DNA of 7,117 bases. It comes from Terriglobales bacterium. Its GTDB lineage: Bacteria; Acidobacteriota; Terriglobia; Terriglobales; Acidobacteriaceae. This document shows positions 5,502 through 7,117 of the stretch, piece by piece. Position 1 is the stretch's first letter. Every line of letters begins with the position of its first letter. Both the position numbers and the translations under genes were made by a program. Below the pieces are notes generated by a model that saw only the letters and a list, made by a program, of their open reading frames with translations, was not told the origin of the DNA and did not search any database. The stretch lies in NCBI GenBank assembly GCA_015655365.1, contig JAATFE010000288.1:1-7117 (forward strand). Direction: 5' to 3'.

Positions 5502-5529
5502 ATTATAAAGAGCAATAAAAGGCCGTAAA
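5502..5529 (-). promoter_or_regulatory. Sigma70-like promoter of the small membrane operon
   Basis: In the minus sense, a perfect TATAAT (plus positions 5502-5507) is preceded by TTTACG (5524-5529, 4 of 6 matches to TTGACA) with a 16-nt spacer. Transcription would start near 5495, giving a leader of about 78 nt to the ATG at 5417. The surrounding DNA is more AT-rich than the neighbouring genes. Confidence 0.6.
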
Positions 5530-5542
5530 TAGGTGGAGCTAT

Positions 5543-5593
5543 CCCACCTTAACCGATGCGCAAAGAACGCGCATCGGCGAAGGTGGGGCACCC
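5543..5593. repeat. 17-bp interrupted hairpin with GGCACCC tail (element 2)
   Basis: The arms CCCACCTT (5543-5550) and AAGGTGGG (5580-5587) enclose a 2x2 internal loop and a second perfect stem, CCGATGCGC (5553-5561) with GCGCATCGG (5569-5577), around the loop AAAGAAC. GGCACCC follows at 5587-5593. It begins about 24 nt downstream of the GH27 stop and lies in the 3' region of that transcript. No U-tract follows, so it may stabilise or end the mRNA only indirectly, or be a REP/MITE-like dispersed repeat. Confidence 0.75.
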
Positions 5594-5611
5594 GCACTCG
5601 ATGGGCGGAGG

Positions 5612-6868
5612 TTATCTCGGCGAGGCGATGCGGACCAGCAACACGTCGTGGCTGGCTAGCTCGATGGGCTGGTTGTCGGCGAGGGTGACGGGCTTGCCGG
5701 TCCACAGGTCCTTGGCGGTCTGGGGGCCGTGCAGGCCGAGCTTGGCCAGGTCCAGGTGGAAGGGGTGGGTGGAGTAGCGGTCGCTGCCGGCGTTGACGAC
5801 GGCGACGGCTAGCGCTCCATCGGCCAGGGGGCGGGTCCAGACATCGACTTCGCCCTCAGAGTAGATGCGGGAAGCCTGCTTGCCCAGGCGGTCCTGATCG
5901 ATGGCGATCACGTCGCGATTGGTGAGGATGGCCCTGATCTCCGGCTTCATGTTGGGCAGGTCGTTGCCGGCCAAAAGAGGCGCGGCGAGCATGGCCCAGA
6001 GCGAAAAGTGGGTGCGGTTCTCAGCCAGAGAGAGCTTGCCGTTGCCCACTTCGAGCATGTCGGGATCGTTCCAGTGGCCGGGGCTGGCATACTTTTCAAG
6101 CCCTGCCTGCTGGCTGGCAATGTTGTAGATGCTTTCCCAGTTGGCCTGGACGTCGCCGGTGGTGCGCCACAGGTTGCCGCCCACCGAGGGCGCCCACTCC
6201 CACACCGCGTCCCAGCCGTATTGGCAAAGCGAGTAGACGATAGGACGGCCGGTGGTCTGGAGAGCCTTGCCCATCTTGTCGTAAGCGGCCACCATCAGGC
6301 GCATCTGCGCGGCCTTGTCGTTGGGAGCCTGTTTGTCCATCACATCCACTCTGAAGCTACAGAGGTCGTATTTGAGATAGTCGATGCCCCAGCCGGCATA
6401 CATTTTGGCGTCCTGCTCCTCGTGGCCGAGGGAGGCGGCGTAACCGCCGCAGGTCTTGTTGCCCGGCCCGGAGTAGATGCCGATTTTGAGACCCTTGGAA
6501 TGGACGTAGTCGGCCAGGGCCTTCATGTCGGGGAACTTGGAGTTGGTGTGGAGCACGCCCGTGACGTCGCGCTCGCCTTCCCAGGTGTCGTCGATGTTGA
6601 TGTAGGTGTAGCCAGCGTCTTTCATGCCCGTGGCCACAAGATGGTCGGCGGCGTCGCGGATGTCCTTGTCGGTGACTCGCTCGGCAAAGAAGTTCCAACT
6701 GTTCCACCCCATGGGCGGCACCACCTGCGGTGGGGCCAACTGCGGCACCTGCGGTGCGGCCAACTGCGCCTTCGGCGCCTGCATCTGCGGCGGGGCCGGA
6801 GGTTGGGCGGAGGTAGACAGAGAGGCAAGGGCAAGAATGGCGACGGAGAGGGAAGCGAAAACGCGCAT
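5612..6868 (-). CDS. Secreted alpha-galactosidase, glycoside hydrolase family 27
   Basis: This 418-residue enzyme should release terminal alpha-linked galactose (or a related sugar; family 27 also includes alpha-N-acetylgalactosaminidases and beta-L-arabinopyranosidases) with retention of configuration. A signal peptide (MRVFASLSVAILALASLSTS) indicates export. A Pro/Gln/Ala-rich linker (about 22-50) leads to the barrel, which opens with PPMGWNSWNFF (51-61). GYTYINIDDTW (86-96) fits the family signature. The likely nucleophile is Asp168 in YLKYDLC, and the acid/base is Asp239 in LWRTTGDV, by analogy with plant and human enzymes. SPGHWNDPDMLEVG (262-275) is another conserved active-site segment. 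A C-terminal beta domain follows (about 330-418). Length is normal and no key residue is missing. AAGGAA about 7 nt before the ATG and a promoter upstream support the start. It appears monocistronic and is followed by a hairpin. Confidence 0.94.
   Translation of the reverse strand: MRVFASLSVAILALASLSTSAQPPAPPQMQAPKAQLAAPQVPQLAPPQVVPPMGWNSWNFFAERVTDKDIRDAADHLVATGMKDAGYTYINIDDTWEGERDVTGVLHTNSKFPDMKALADYVHSKGLKIGIYSGPGNKTCGGYAASLGHEEQDAKMYAGWGIDYLKYDLCSFRVDVMDKQAPNDKAAQMRLMVAAYDKMGKALQTTGRPIVYSLCQYGWDAVWEWAPSVGGNLWRTTGDVQANWESIYNIASQQAGLEKYASPGHWNDPDMLEVGNGKLSLAENRTHFSLWAMLAAPLLAGNDLPNMKPEIRAILTNRDVIAIDQDRLGKQASRIYSEGEVDVWTRPLADGALAVAVVNAGSDRYSTHPFHLDLAKLGLHGPQTAKDLWTGKPVTLADNQPIELASHDVLLVRIASPR
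6722..6769. repeat. Two tandem 24-bp units encoding the GH27 N-terminal linker
   Basis: Units at 6722-6745 and 6746-6769 match at 22 of 24 bases, and a weaker third copy appears to follow. On the coding strand they give 8-residue repeats (QLAAPQVP, QLAPPQVV) just after the signal peptide and before the catalytic barrel. Slippage could vary the linker length. Confidence 0.75.
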
Positions 6869-6880
6869 GACGAGTTCCTT

Positions 6881-6910
6881 TTGAAAACGATTTCGGAGGA
6901 ATTCTATGCT
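6881..6910 (+). promoter_or_regulatory. Candidate divergent promoter for the right-edge gene
   Basis: TTGAAA (6881-6886) and TATGCT (6905-6910) are 18 nt apart on the plus strand. The -10 shares bases 6905-6906 with the -10 of the GH27 promoter on the other strand, so both promoters could not be occupied at once. A start near 6917 would give a leader of about 137 nt. Confidence 0.4.
6883..6894. promoter_or_regulatory. LacI/GalR-like operator candidate at the GH27 promoter
   Basis: GAAAACGATTTC is an inverted repeat with 5 of 6 base pairs around a central CG, the shape typical of LacI/GalR-family operators. It covers the expected GH27 start site and overlaps the -35 of the opposing promoter. 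A sugar-responsive repressor would fit a secreted galactosidase, but no regulator gene is in the window. Confidence 0.4.
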
Positions 6911-6929
6911 GGCAGAGCGGGTTCGGCAA
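6901..6929 (-). promoter_or_regulatory. Sigma70-like promoter of the GH27 gene
   Basis: In the minus sense, TTGCCG (plus 6924-6929) and TAGAAT (6901-6906, 5 of 6 matches) are separated by 17 nt. The start would be near 6894, giving a short leader of about 25 nt carrying the AAGGAA ribosome site. Confidence 0.55.
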
Positions 6930-7053
6930 TGGGGCCGCGGAATCTCTTGCCAGCAACCGCGACCTGTTCCGGCGAGGTGCAGGTGAAAAAACGGCGTCGA
7001 GCCGAGCGTAGACTACTTTGAAGAATTCAAAGCGAAGGAGGATTGTTTTTCAA

Positions 7054-7117
7054 TGGCCGGCATGGATGCAGATGTGACGACGCTTTTTCTTGAGTTTTCC
7101 CGGCGCAAGCTGTTGGA
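7054..7117 (+). CDS. Start of an unidentified gene, possibly DinB-superfamily (runs off the right edge)
   Basis: A consensus ribosome site AAGGAGG (7036-7042) precedes ATG at 7054-7056, with a second in-frame ATG at 7063. Twenty-one codons remain open to the window end, giving a product that contains VTTLFLEFSRRKLL (about residues 8-21). The 'FLExSRRKL' pattern resembles the first helix of some DinB-like metal-binding proteins, but this is a weak recollection from few residues. The spacing from the ribosome site to the first ATG is 11 nt, somewhat long; either ATG could be used. The gene is divergent from the GH27 gene. Confidence 0.65.

Noticed and set aside
5418..5705. Upstream extension of the first small membrane protein into the GH27 gene
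   Set aside because: It reads through the promoter and the large hairpin; Arg/His-rich with no protein character.
6906..6986. 26-codon plus-strand ORF with a good GGAGGA ribosome site (6895-6900), possible leader peptide
   Set aside because: Its ATG falls inside the predicted -10 hexamer of the plus promoter, so it would not be transcribed from it; the peptide shows no attenuator-like codon run. Kept only as a weak possibility.
6008..7021. Plus-strand open frame (337 codons) over the GH27 gene
   Set aside because: Shadow of the GH27 gene; Val/Gly/Asp-rich translation without a domain, and it ends inside the intergenic region.

Overview
The window reads as GC-rich chromosomal DNA, most likely from an Acidobacteriota (Terriglobia/Acidobacteriaceae-like) genome. 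This is inferred from the protein types (DUF5666 protein with a Gly/Met-rich stretch, stand-alone EgtB-EgtD pair, secreted GH27 galactosidase, a small two-gene membrane operon) and from the style of the intergenic repeats. No 16S or other marker gene is present, so the assignment is an inference. All genes look chromosomal; there is no transposase, integrase, tRNA, rRNA or CRISPR array.

Layout, left to right. (1) Positions 1-826, minus strand: an ABC exporter pair of MacB/LolCDE type. The ATPase (113-826) overlaps the GTG start of an FtsX-like permease that runs off the left edge. (2) 827-1089: intergenic DNA with seven consecutive 7-bp units forming a G-quadruplex motif, plus a perfect 8-bp palindrome. 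(3) 1090-1830, minus: a secreted protein with two DUF5666-like domains. (4) 1909-2092, minus: a short secreted-peptide ORF that looks like the decayed 5' end of a TPR protein. (5) 2279-4818, plus: egtB and egtD, the two core enzymes of ergothioneine biosynthesis. EgtD makes hercynine from histidine and EgtB adds sulfur oxidatively. No egtA, egtC or egtE is visible. (6) 4727-5417, minus: two small membrane proteins of similar architecture, translationally coupled and probably paralogous, convergent with and overlapping egtD. (7) 5418-5611: their promoter and a 17-bp interrupted hairpin. (8) 5612-6868, minus: a secreted GH27 alpha-galactosidase. (9) 6869-7053: two divergent promoters that overlap each other, with a LacI/GalR-like palindrome across them. 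(10) 7054 to the end, plus: the first codons of another gene, possibly DinB-superfamily.

Functionally this is a patchwork of small transcription units rather than one pathway: an export system, a thiol antioxidant pair and a secreted glycosidase. The most notable non-coding observations are the two 3'-end palindromes sharing a GGCACCC tail, the 7-bp G-quadruplex repeat, the face-to-face promoters with a candidate operator, and the TPR gene remnant. I found no clearly new defence or mobile system. The tandem small membrane pair is the least explained coding content.
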